This document shows, piece by piece, positions 1-6,097 of a DNA stretch of 6,423 nt. The notes below the pieces were generated by a model. That model saw only the letters and a list, made by a program, of their open reading frames with translations, did not search any database and was not told where the DNA came from. The position numbers were made by a program, and so were the translations under genes. Numbering within the stretch: position 1 is the stretch's first letter; the number at the start of each line of letters is the position of its first letter. This DNA is from Acetobacteraceae bacterium (lineage in GTDB: Bacteria > Pseudomonadota > Alphaproteobacteria > Acetobacterales > Acetobacteraceae), in contig JASHVY010000206.1 of assembly GCA_030044345.1 (NCBI GenBank), forward strand, positions 1 to 6,423. Reading direction: 5' to 3'.

Positions 1-1493
1 GTATCGGGTGTGGCCGCTGCGAAATTGCCTCCCAGGCCGATGAAGATCTCCGCCCGTCCATCCACCATCGCCTGAAGCGCATCGACCACGGCATGGCCGT
101 GATGCTGTGGCGGCTTGAAGCCGAAAACCTTTTCGATCTGCGCCAGAAGCGTCGCACTCGGCACTTCGGTGACACCGACCGTGCGGTCTCCCTGCACATT
201 GGAATGGCCGCGCACCGGGCAGATTCCCGCGCCCGGCCGGCCGAAATTGCTGCGCATGAGCAGCAGGTTGGCGATCTGCTGCACGTTATGGGTGCCCTGC
301 CGGTGCTGGGTGATCCCCATGCCGTAACAGATGATGCAGGACTTCGCCTGCATATAGATATTGGCGATGCGCTCGATCTGCGCCCGTTCCAGGCCCGAGA
401 TGCGCAGGATATCGTCCCACGAGGTCTGGCGCAGATCCTCGGCGAGCGCTTCGAACCCGGTGGTGTGTTCTTCGATGAACGGGAGGTCCAGCACTGGCGC
501 GCCACCACTCCGCACGGCGTCCTCATGCGTGGCGAGGACCTGCTTCATGATGCCCTTCAGAACGGCGACGTCACCGCCGATCTTCACCTGGCAATATTCG
601 CTGGCGATCCGCGTCGCGCTGAAGGTGAGCATCTCGATCGGTTTTTGCGGGGCCGCGAACCGCTCCAGCGCCCGCTCGCGAATCGGGTTGATCGCGACGA
701 TTGGCACACCCCGGCGCGAAGCGTTGCGGAGCGAGGTCATCATCCGCGGGGAATTGGTGCCGGGGTTCTGGCCGATCACGAAGATCGCATCGGTATGATC
801 GAAATCCTCGAGCAGAACGGTTCCCTTGCCGATCCCGATGCTCATCGGCAGGCCGACGCTGGTCGGCTCATGGCACATATTCGAGCAATCGGGGAAGTTG
901 TTGGTGCCGAAGCGGCGGACGAAGATCTGATAGAGGAACGCGGCTTCGTTCGAGGTGCGGCCCGAGGTATAGAATTCCGCCCGGTCCGGACTGCCGAGGG
1001 CGTTGAGATGTTTCGCGATCATCGCGAAGGCGTCGTCCCAGCCGATCGGCACATAACGATCCGTGGCGCTGTCGTAGCGCATCGGCTCGGCGAGCCGCCC
1101 TTGCTCCTCCAGCCAGTAATCGCTGTGCTGAGCGAGCTCGCTCACACTGTGGGCGGCGAAGAAATCCCGTGTCACCTGCCGCTTCGTCAATTCGAAGGAG
1201 ACCGCCTTGGCTCCGTTCTCGCAAAATTCAAAAGAGCTCGTGTGCTTGGGGTCGGGCCAGGCGCAGCCGGGACAATCGAAGCCGTCCGGCTGGTTCATGG
1301 AGAGCAGCACTTTCGAGCCTTTGAGGACGACGCTCTGCTCACGCAACGCCCGCGCCGTGGCCGCCAGCGCGCCCCAGCCGCCCGCAGGACTGTCATAGGG
1401 CTCGAAGCTTGCGCCCTCTGCCGGCTCGATGACCCGTGCTTCAGTCTGCTCTTCAGCCTGCTCTTCGGAGGGATGGGAGGGGTGGTCGGACAT
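1..1493 (-). CDS. FdhF/YdeP-like molybdopterin oxidoreductase, 5' part (truncated by window edge)
   Basis: This is an open frame read by eye on the minus strand from ATG 1493 to the window edge, giving 497 codons with no stop. The family is usually about 750-780 residues, so roughly the C-terminal third is missing. A clear GAGGAG lies 9 bases before the ATG. The protein begins MSDHPSHPSEEQ with an acidic tail. It then shows the YdeP-type motif DGFDCPGCAWPDPKH (C74, C77) followed by FEFCENG (C91); these cysteines probably bind an Fe-S cluster in place of the classical N-terminal ferredoxin-like motif of FdhF. C207 in CSNMCHEPTS aligns with the Mo-ligating Sec/Cys of formate dehydrogenases (RVUHGPS in FdhF). 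NPGTN (243-247), GMGITQH (about 390-396) and VRGHSNVQGD (about 427-436) fit the bis-MGD binding core. No signal peptide is seen, so it is probably cytoplasmic. The substrate is not known; E. coli YdeP is linked to acid resistance. It lies 56 bp downstream of cydB and is probably cotranscribed. The family assignment is firm; formate as substrate is not. Confidence 0.93.
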   Translation of the reverse strand, partial: MSDHPSHPSEEQAEEQTEARVIEPAEGASFEPYDSPAGGWGALAATARALREQSVVLKGSKVLLSMNQPDGFDCPGCAWPDPKHTSSFEFCENGAKAVSFELTKRQVTRDFFAAHSVSELAQHSDYWLEEQGRLAEPMRYDSATDRYVPIGWDDAFAMIAKHLNALGSPDRAEFYTSGRTSNEAAFLYQIFVRRFGTNNFPDCSNMCHEPTSVGLPMSIGIGKGTVLLEDFDHTDAIFVIGQNPGTNSPRMMTSLRNASRRGVPIVAINPIRERALERFAAPQKPIEMLTFSATRIASEYCQVKIGGDVAVLKGIMKQVLATHEDAVRSGGAPVLDLPFIEEHTTGFEALAEDLRQTSWDDILRISGLERAQIERIANIYMQAKSCIICYGMGITQHRQGTHNVQQIANLLLMRSNFGRPGAGICPVRGHSNVQGDRTVGVTEVPSATLLAQIEKVFGFKPPQHHGHAVVDALQAMVDGRAEIFIGLGGNFAAATPD

Positions 1494-1549
1494 CGTGAAT
1501 GTCTCCTCGCATCAGACGGGTTTCGCAAAGGGAAGGTGCAGCGGTCAGG

Positions 1550-2566
1550 TCAATGATAATGCATGCCGGGCTGCACCTTTCCCCGGAAAACCCAATAGGC
1601 ATAAGCGTTGTAGGCAAGGATGATCGGAATGATCACCACCGCCCCGACGATGAGGAAAATCTGGCTCGGCGTAGGCGCGGCCGCCTGGTAGATCGTGATC
1701 GCCGGGGGCACCATCAGCGGATAGAGGCTGATGCCGAGGCCGGCGAAGCAGAGCACGAACCACAATTGCGCTGAGAGCAGCGGCGTCCATTGATGCTGAT
1801 GCCTGAGCCCGTGGCGAAGCAGCAGCCCGACCAGAACGACCAGCACCGGCACCGGGCTGGTCAGCAGGATGCCGGGCCAGGAGAACCAGCGTGCCGAATA
1901 TTGCGGATGGAGGAACGGGGTCGCGAGGCTGACGATGACGATCAGCCCCAGTGTGGCGATCGCAAGCCGCCCGGCATGAACACGGCTTCGCCCCTGCAAC
2001 GCGCCCTCGGTGCGCCAGATCAGCCAGCATGAACCGAGCAGGGCATAGCCGATGACGACCGCGATGCCGCAGAGCACGGTGAAGGGCGTGAGCCAGTCCC
2101 ACCAGCCGCCCGCATAGACACCGTTCCGCACATGAATCCCCTGCAGCAGGCCGCCGAGCACCAACCCTTGCGCGAAGGCGGCGACCAGGGATCCGCCGCA
2201 GAAGGCGATATCCCATAAGGCCTGCCCGGCGCCCGTGGCCCGGAAACGGAACTCGAAGGAGACGCCGCGCAGGATCAATCCCAGCAGCATCGCGATCACG
2301 AGCGGATAGAGCGCCGGCAGAATGACCGAATAGGCGAGCGGGAACATCGCATAGAGCCCGGCGCCACCGAAGACGAGCCAGGTCTCGTTCCCGTCCCACA
2401 CCGGGGCGACGGAATTCACCATCAGATCGCGATCGTAATCATTCCGTTCGACCAGGAAGAGAATGCCCATCCCGAGATCGAATCCGTCCAGCAGCACATA
2501 GGCGAGCACGCCGAACGCAAGCAGCCCGGCCCAGACGAGAGAGAGCAGGCTATGCAGGGTCCACAT
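1550..2566 (-). CDS. cydB: Cytochrome bd-type (cyanide-insensitive) quinol oxidase subunit II
   Basis: This is a 338-residue polytopic membrane protein, the usual length for CydB/CioB. The N-terminus MWTLHSLLSLVWAGLLAFGV leads into LLDGFDLGMGILF (25-37) and NSVAPVWDGNETWLVFGGAG (51-70). D58 in WDGNE is at the same number as the conserved CydB D58 of E. coli, where it belongs to the proton-channel/haem-pocket region. The C-terminal helix ends in ILAYNAYAYWVFRGKV, also typical of the family. About eight to nine hydrophobic segments are visible. The start at 2566 was chosen over an in-frame ATG at 2668, because the extra 34 residues are Arg/Pro-rich, lie inside cydA and do not resemble CydB. A GGAG/GAGGG stretch directly precedes 2566 inside the end of cydA. 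The start is 4 bp after the cydA stop, so the two are translationally linked. With CydA the protein forms the membrane oxidase that couples quinol oxidation to O2 reduction. The symbol cioB would be equally suitable. Confidence 0.96.
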   Translation of the reverse strand: MWTLHSLLSLVWAGLLAFGVLAYVLLDGFDLGMGILFLVERNDYDRDLMVNSVAPVWDGNETWLVFGGAGLYAMFPLAYSVILPALYPLVIAMLLGLILRGVSFEFRFRATGAGQALWDIAFCGGSLVAAFAQGLVLGGLLQGIHVRNGVYAGGWWDWLTPFTVLCGIAVVIGYALLGSCWLIWRTEGALQGRSRVHAGRLAIATLGLIVIVSLATPFLHPQYSARWFSWPGILLTSPVPVLVVLVGLLLRHGLRHQHQWTPLLSAQLWFVLCFAGLGISLYPLMVPPAITIYQAAAPTPSQIFLIVGAVVIIPIILAYNAYAYWVFRGKVQPGMHYH

Positions 2567-2570
2567 CCCT

Positions 2571-3977
2571 CTACTCCGCCGCGCCGGCGCCCGGACGCAC
2601 GGCACCCGCCGGCCCCGGCGTGATGCCGGCGCTGCGGAGAGGCGCTTCCGGCACGCCGGATTCATCATGCTCGGGCGGCTTGGCCATCAGGCGAAGCAGG
2701 AAGGTCGCGGCCGCGCCGAAAACGATGGCATAGATCACGGCGAAGGCCGCGAGCGAGCCGGCGACGCCGGGTGTCCCGACCGGGGAGACGCTGTCGATCG
2801 TTCGCAGCACGCCATAAACCGTGTAGGGCTGGCGTCCCGTCTCGGTGACGGTCCACCCGGCCAGCATCGCGAGATAGCCCGCAGGCCCCATCGCCACCGC
2901 GATCCAAAGGAACCAGCGCGTGTCGTAGAGGCGGCCGCGCCAGCGCAGGAACGCGCCGAGCAGGCCGAGGGCCAGCATCAGCATGGCGAGCCCGACCATG
3001 ATCCGGAAGGCGAAGAAAACGATCGGGACATAGGGGATATCGTTCCTGGGGAATTCCCTGAGCCCCCTGATCGTGCCCGCCCATGTGTGGGTGAGGTACC
3101 AGGACGCGACCCGTGGGATCTCGATCGTCTGGCTGTTGCTCTCGGTCTTCATGTGCGGGATGGCGAAGAGCACCAGAGGCTCCCCGGCCCCTAGCGCCGG
3201 CTGGACCCAATCCCCTTCCATGGCCGCAACCTTCTGCGGTTGGTAATGCAGCGTATTGTCTCCCTGCACATCGCCCGCCACGATCTGGGCGGGGGCGCCG
3301 AAGAGCACGAGCCAGAGCGCCATCGAGAGCATCAGCCGCGCACGGTCGTTCTGCCGGTTGCTCAGCACATGCCAGGCGCCGACGGCGCCCACCATCAGCG
3401 CCACGCTCAGATAGGCCGCGCCCAGCATATGCACGAAGCGATAGGGCATGGAGGGATTGAACAGGATCGCGAACCAGTCGGTCGGGACGAAGCGCCCATC
3501 GACGATCTTGTAGCCCTGCGGGGTCTGCATCCAGGAGTTGGCAGCGAGGATCCAGAAGGCGCTCACATGCGTGCCGAAGGCGACTGCGCAGGTCGCGGCG
3601 AAATGCAGCTTGGGGCCGACCCGCTTCATCCCGAACAGCATGACGCCGAGGAAGCCCGCTTCGAGGAAGAAGGCCGTCATCGTCTCATATGTCAGCGGCG
3701 GGCCGAGGATCGCGCCGACCTTGTCGGCATAGCCCGACCAGTTCAGGCCAAGCTCATAGGCCATGACGAGGCCGGAGACGACGCCGATGCCGAAGACAAT
3801 GGCGAAGATCTTGAGCCAGAACCGATAGACATCGAGATAGGCTGGCTTCTTCGTCCAGAGCCAGGCCGCTTCCAGCGTGACGAGATAGGCCGCAAGAGCG
3901 ATCGAGGTGGCGGGAAAGACGATATGAAACCCGATCGTCAGGGCAAACTGCACCCGGGCGAGATAATAGGCGCTCAT
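2571..3977 (-). CDS. cydA: Cytochrome bd-type (cyanide-insensitive, short Q-loop) quinol oxidase subunit I
   Basis: This is a 468-residue membrane protein with about nine hydrophobic helices; it is the haem-bearing, quinol-oxidising subunit. The visible residues match the E. coli ligand set: H18 (b595 ligand, in FALTIGFHIVFPA), E98 and E106 (YETMTAFFLEAGFLG), H183 (FVHMLGAAYL, b558 ligand), and R325 and M327 (FRIMVGL, second b558 ligand). K249 and E254 in QPQKVAAMEGDW and the GRQP motif (381-384) mark the quinol-binding loop. H183 to M327 is 144 residues against 207 in E. coli, so the long Q-loop insertion is absent. This is the short form found in CioA and many Gram-positive CydA proteins. 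The last 35 residues are a loose Pro/Gly/Ala tail. The start at 3977 fits the family N-terminus, but the preceding Shine-Dalgarno is poor (only CTGAG touching the ATG). The start codon overlaps the stop of a small upstream ORF. It is the first recognisable gene of the cydA-cydB-oxidoreductase unit. The symbol cioA is an alternative. Confidence 0.97.
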   Translation of the reverse strand: MSAYYLARVQFALTIGFHIVFPATSIALAAYLVTLEAAWLWTKKPAYLDVYRFWLKIFAIVFGIGVVSGLVMAYELGLNWSGYADKVGAILGPPLTYETMTAFFLEAGFLGVMLFGMKRVGPKLHFAATCAVAFGTHVSAFWILAANSWMQTPQGYKIVDGRFVPTDWFAILFNPSMPYRFVHMLGAAYLSVALMVGAVGAWHVLSNRQNDRARLMLSMALWLVLFGAPAQIVAGDVQGDNTLHYQPQKVAAMEGDWVQPALGAGEPLVLFAIPHMKTESNSQTIEIPRVASWYLTHTWAGTIRGLREFPRNDIPYVPIVFFAFRIMVGLAMLMLALGLLGAFLRWRGRLYDTRWFLWIAVAMGPAGYLAMLAGWTVTETGRQPYTVYGVLRTIDSVSPVGTPGVAGSLAAFAVIYAIVFGAAATFLLRLMAKPPEHDESGVPEAPLRSAGITPGPAGAVRPGAGAAE

Positions 3978-4171
3978 CTCAGAAACGCGATATCGTTATC
4001 GTGTCGGATATGGCCATCTGCCATGATCGCCAGCACAACGCGAGAAGAGATTCTCTCCGCTCGAACGAAATCCCCTTGCAGGAAGCCGTTCCAATCGAGG
4101 GAGCATCCGTGGCGATCGAGATGAAGGGTGATCGAAATAAAGGGCTCCGGCAAGCAGCGAAAATACCCCAT
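3974..4171 (-). CDS. Possible 65-residue leader ORF overlapping the cydA start
   Basis: This small frame begins MGYFRCLPEPF and ends HDNDIAFLR. Its TGA shares bases with the cydA ATG (ATGA overlap), an arrangement typical of translational coupling. I do not recognise the protein. It has no signal peptide, no convincing membrane helix and no metal motif, although it has two cysteines (residues 6 and 23). Evidence against it: the site before ATG 4171 is only a weak AAAGA, G/C at third positions is about 60 percent (clearly below the neighbouring genes), and it uses AGA twice. Evidence for it: the exact overlap, the lack of a good ribosome site for cydA itself, and its place directly downstream of the best promoter candidate. 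It may equally be an untranslated leader. Confidence 0.25.
   Translation of the reverse strand: MGYFRCLPEPFISITLHLDRHGCSLDWNGFLQGDFVRAERISSRVVLAIMADGHIRHDNDIAFLR
3985..4004 (-). promoter_or_regulatory. Inverted repeat just upstream of the cydA start
   Basis: The arms CGATA (3988-3992) and TATCG (3997-4001) surround a 4-base loop. AC/GT pairs extend them outward with one mismatch when read as minus-strand RNA. The structure ends 7 bases before the cydA ATG, where the ribosome site should be. It could be a small RNA hairpin affecting cydA initiation or a short operator. It is a short palindrome and chance cannot be excluded. Confidence 0.3.
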
Positions 4172-4185
4172 TCTTTATGCAAAAA

Positions 4186-4214
4186 ATTTATCATGTCTCA
4201 TTCTATACCGTCAA
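4186..4214 (-). promoter_or_regulatory. Sigma70-like promoter candidate for the cydAB operon
   Basis: On the minus strand a -35-like TTGACG (4209-4214) is followed after 17 bases by a -10-like ATAAAT (4186-4191). The match to consensus and the spacing are good, and the surroundings are AT-rich in an otherwise GC-rich window. Transcription would start near 4179, giving a leader of about 200 nt before cydA and just ahead of the small ORF starting at 4171. No FNR-type (TTGAT-N4-ATCAA) site was found nearby. Confidence 0.5.
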
Positions 4215-4549
4215 TGTCTTCGCCCTTGCTGCAGTCAAGATTCGTTCACGAAAACATCAAGTTATCGATTCTATTCCCGGTTTTCTTCCTTGCCGAAAGT
4301 TGGCCATTCCTCTCGGAAAGATCGGAGATTCCACCATGCGCTACGATCGGAAGCCTCTCTTCGCGGATGCCGAGGCAGAGTGGCTGCGATCGTGAGCGAA
4401 CGGTTCCGCTGCCTGCCGTCGTGATCGAGAGAATCTTGATGCGCCGCATCCGTACCATCGACGGATTGTCGCGCGTCTTCGCGATCAACGGGCTCGTCCC
4501 CTATCTTCTCGGACCTGCTTGAGAATGCGCTGTGGTGAGAATCGAGAGC

Positions 4550-4570
4550 GTGATGATTTTCGGTCATCAC
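4550..4570. repeat. 7-bp inverted repeat
   Basis: GTGATGA (4550-4556) and TCATCAC (4564-4570) are perfect arms around a 7-base loop. No T-tract follows directly on either strand, so this is not an obvious terminator. An operator-like palindrome or a weak hairpin is possible. Confidence 0.45.
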
Positions 4571-4601
4571 ACTCCAGGTTTGTTTTCTCGACCAATTTCA
4601 T

Positions 4602-4631
4602 GGCTTCCCCTCGGGCTTCCCCTGGGGCTTT
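4602..4631. repeat. 12-bp tandem repeat, about 2.5 copies
   Basis: GGCTTCCCCTCG (4602-4613) is followed by GGCTTCCCCTGG (4614-4625) and a partial GGCTTT (4626-4631). The first two units differ at one base. It is non-coding, in the gap between the fasciclin gene and cydA. Confidence 0.7.
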
Positions 4632-4634
4632 GAC

Positions 4635-4653
4635 GGATCGCACTTCACGATCC
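4635..4653. repeat. 6-bp inverted repeat
   Basis: GGATCG (4635-4640) and CGATCC (4648-4653) surround a 7-base loop, with two further pairs outside one mismatch. It lies about 35 bp beyond the fasciclin terminator. No function is evident. Confidence 0.35.
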
Positions 4654-4687
4654 ATCGGAAGCCATGTTGATCGAAACGCGAATAATG

Positions 4688-4718
4688 AAAAGGCCGGCAT
4701 CCGTGGGGGATGCCGGCC
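4688..4718 (-). terminator. Rho-independent terminator after the fasciclin gene
   Basis: A perfect 11-bp GC-rich stem (GGCCGGCATCC at 4692-4702 and GGATGCCGGCC at 4708-4718) has a 5-base loop. On the minus strand it is followed at once by TTTT (4688-4691). The U-tract is short but the stem is very strong. No T-run follows on the plus strand, so termination is for minus-strand transcripts. It lies about 125 bp after the fasciclin stop codon and separates that gene from the cydAB unit. Confidence 0.85.
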
Positions 4719-4720
4719 CG

Positions 4721-4758
4721 AGGCATGATGCCCAAGGCATGAAGCCCGGGGCATGAAG
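4721..4758. repeat. 14-bp tandem repeat, about 2.7 copies
   Basis: AGGCATGATGCCCA (4721-4734), AGGCATGAAGCCCG (4735-4748) and GGGCATGAAG (4749-4758) form a head-to-tail array of a 14-bp unit. It lies in the 3' untranslated part of the fasciclin transcript, between the stop codon and the terminator stem. Confidence 0.75.
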
Positions 4759-4841
4759 ATTAAATTTGCGCCCGCTTACGGCTCACGATCCGGGCGGCGC
4801 GAACATCATGAGCCACCCACCCGAACGCTCTGGAGGACGAA

Positions 4842-5495
4842 TCAGCCCCCCAGGATCGGGTCGTTGATCGGATAGATCAGGCCGTTCGCCGCCTGGATGG
4901 GCTGTTCCGTGAGCGCGGCCGTGGAAGTCTGGCCGTTCAGCAGATGGTAGGTGACGACAGGCTCTCCGGAGCCGGTGCCATCGATGTCGATCGTCGCGCC
5001 GGAGATGGCGGTCAGGGTCACCTTCTTGCCGGCGAACGCGTCCGGCGCGTACTCACCCGCCACGACATGGTTGCGGATATAGAGGATCAGCTTCGCCGTG
5101 TTCGGGAACATCTGGCTGCCGCCCGGAATCAGCGTCTGGTAGTAATTGGGATATTTGGCGTAAGCGCGATTCGTGGGCGCGAACAGGGTAAAGTTGCGGG
5201 CTGCTCGGGCCTCACCCGACAGGCCGGATTGCTGCAGAATGCTGAAGAACGTGCTGAACTCGGTATAGGAGGCGAGCACAGTGCCGACATCGTACTGAGA
5301 GGCATTGATCATGGCCATCTGAGCGCGAGCGGCGCGCATGAAGAAGGGAACGGCAAGCAGGCCCGCCCCGGCAGCCAGCGCGGAACGGCGGCCAAGGCGC
5401 ACGCCGGTCCGCCCCCGCACCAATCCATCCGGCTCGGCCGCCACGCGCCCCGGAACCGCCGCTTCCGTGCGGCCCGTTAGATACCCTGGTGTCAT
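4842..5495 (-). CDS. Secreted fasciclin (FAS1) domain protein with Tat-like signal
   Basis: This is a 217-residue single-domain FAS1 protein. The domain covers about residues 66-215. It is recognised by TLFAPTNRAY (103-112, the H1 box), YIRNHVVAGEY (139-149, the H2-region NHVV motif) and the closing AANGLIYPINDPIL. The N-terminus has GRRSALAAGAGLLAVPFF, with R36-R37 ahead of a hydrophobic stretch and a likely cleavage after ARA (58/59). This points to twin-arginine export to the periplasm or outside. The start at 5495 has an excellent AAAAGGAG site 7 bases upstream. It leaves an unusually long 35-residue n-region, and GTG codons at residues 26 and 32 are alternative starts. FAS1 domains serve in adhesion, matrix and surface interactions; the ligand here is unknown. 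The gene appears monocistronic, with its own terminator and a repeat-bearing upstream region. Confidence 0.93.
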   Translation of the reverse strand: MTPGYLTGRTEAAVPGRVAAEPDGLVRGRTGVRLGRRSALAAGAGLLAVPFFMRAARAQMAMINASQYDVGTVLASYTEFSTFFSILQQSGLSGEARAARNFTLFAPTNRAYAKYPNYYQTLIPGGSQMFPNTAKLILYIRNHVVAGEYAPDAFAGKKVTLTAISGATIDIDGTGSGEPVVTYHLLNGQTSTAALTEQPIQAANGLIYPINDPILGG

Positions 5496-5502
5496 TCGGA
5501 GT

Positions 5503-5507
5503 CTCCT
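5503..5507 (-). promoter_or_regulatory. Ribosome binding site of the fasciclin gene
   Basis: AGGAG on the minus strand lies 7 bases before ATG 5495. It is the strongest ribosome site in the window and decides the start despite the long n-region of the signal peptide. Confidence 0.8.
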
Positions 5508-5528
5508 TTTGCGATCGGGTTTCGCCCT

Positions 5529-5561
5529 GTCATCAGGTCATGTCGTCAGGTCATCAAGTCA
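5529..5561. repeat. Phased GTCA repeats upstream of the fasciclin gene
   Basis: GTCA occurs at 5529, 5537, 5545, 5550 and 5558, with steps of 8, 8, 5 and 8 bp, embedded in GTCATCAG-like units. On the minus strand these read CTGATGAC and CTGACGAC. The array lies 34-66 bp upstream of the start codon, where a promoter or operator would be expected. It could be regulator half-sites or simply another degenerate tandem repeat. Confidence 0.55.
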
Positions 5562-5741
5562 GCGCCGCGCGGCGTGCACCGTAACCGGCGGTTGCCAATC
5601 CCGGGTGCCGCTTCGGCGCGGAAAAAGCCCAATCGGCGCAAATCCCTATCATCCCCCGTGGCCCCCCCGAGACCGTAACATAGTGCAGAAGATACAGGCT
5701 TCTGTCCACCTTGTCTTGCAGGCCAAGCCGATACGGCGAGA

Positions 5742-5781
5742 CCCGATCTCCCCGGCCGGCGATTGCCGGCGGGAAATCGGG
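5742..5781. repeat. Nested inverted repeat
   Basis: CCCGAT (5742-5747) pairs with ATCGGG (5776-5781), CCC near 5751-5753 with GGG (5771-5773), and CCGGC (5756-5760) with GCCGG (5765-5769) around the loop GATT. The whole could fold into one interrupted hairpin on either strand. There is no T-tract, so termination is not indicated. Confidence 0.6.
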
Positions 5782-5795
5782 GGCCGCGCGCTCCC

Positions 5796-5826
5796 GCCAA
5801 TTTTCCCGGGCGGGCGGGAAAATGGC
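5796..5826. repeat. 11-bp inverted repeat with one bulge
   Basis: GCC plus ATTTTCCC (5796-5798, 5800-5807) pairs with GGGAAAAT plus GGC (5816-5826), leaving one unpaired A at 5799 and an 8-base G/C loop. It starts 14 bp after the previous palindrome. It might act as a weak hairpin or as a paired protein-binding site. Confidence 0.6.
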
Positions 5827-5834
5827 AAGGCCAG

Positions 5835-5886
5835 GAAGCATAGTCCTAAAGCATAGTCCTGAAGCATAGTCTTGAAGCAGGGTCTC
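5835..5886. repeat. 13-bp tandem repeat, 4 copies
   Basis: The units are GAAGCATAGTCCT (5835-5847), AAAGCATAGTCCT (5848-5860), GAAGCATAGTCTT (5861-5873) and a diverged GAAGCAGGGTCTC (5874-5886). The first three differ by only one or two bases. It is not in a recognisable gene. The 13-bp period would shift frame at each unit, which argues against a protein repeat. Confidence 0.85.
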
Positions 5887-6045
5887 AACGCGCCGCCCGA
5901 TGCATCGCCCAACGTGCCGCCCGGGCCTCGGGAAACGGGATCGGAACCGGAACGTAAGCGAAATCTGCCCCGTTCCCGGGTGGAATTGCGCCAGGGAAGA
6001 CTGCGTCATTCCCGAAGTTCGAGCGCTCCGCGTGCGGGCGGTCCC

Positions 6046-6097
6046 GTCTTTCCCCCTGGACTTTCCCCTTGGGACTTTTTCCCCGGAGTCTTTCCGG
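6046..6097. repeat. Degenerate 13-14 bp tandem repeat, about 4 copies
   Basis: GTCTTTCCCCCTGG (6046-6059), ACTTTCCCCTTGGG (6060-6073), ACTTTTTCCCCGG (6074-6086) and AGTCTTTCCGG (6087-6097) form a pyrimidine-rich array on the plus strand. The units vary in length and have diverged. Confidence 0.7.

Larger units (their letters stand above)
4215..4687. other. Intergenic stretch between the fasciclin terminator and the cydAB promoter
   Basis: I see no convincing gene here. Frames on both strands are short and resemble no known family. The only ORF with a good ribosome site is a 19-codon plus-strand frame at 4336-4395, preceded by GGAG with 8-base spacing, which ends early. The stretch carries two hairpin-forming inverted repeats and a 12-bp tandem repeat, listed separately. 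Confidence 0.5.

Noticed and set aside
93..1556. 487-codon plus-strand open frame
   Set aside because: It lies antisense to the oxidoreductase, whose motifs are unmistakable. The plus-strand protein is Arg/His/Asp-rich without any domain and is a GC-driven shadow.
1545..2399. 284-codon minus-strand frame overlapping cydB
   Set aside because: It is an alternative frame of cydB, Arg/Ala-rich and without membrane segments. The cydB frame carries all the conserved motifs.
2567..2668. 34-residue N-terminal extension of cydB to the ATG at 2668
   Set aside because: The extension is Arg/Pro-rich, lies within cydA and is absent from CydB proteins. The start at 2566 has its own ribosome site and the normal N-terminus.
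3240..4124. 294-codon plus-strand open frame
   Set aside because: It is antisense to cydA. Its composition (many His, Glu, Arg) mirrors membrane codons read on the other strand.
4130..4270. FNR-type or similar oxygen-regulator operator
   Set aside because: No TTGAT-N4-ATCAA palindrome or close variant was found near the promoter candidate.
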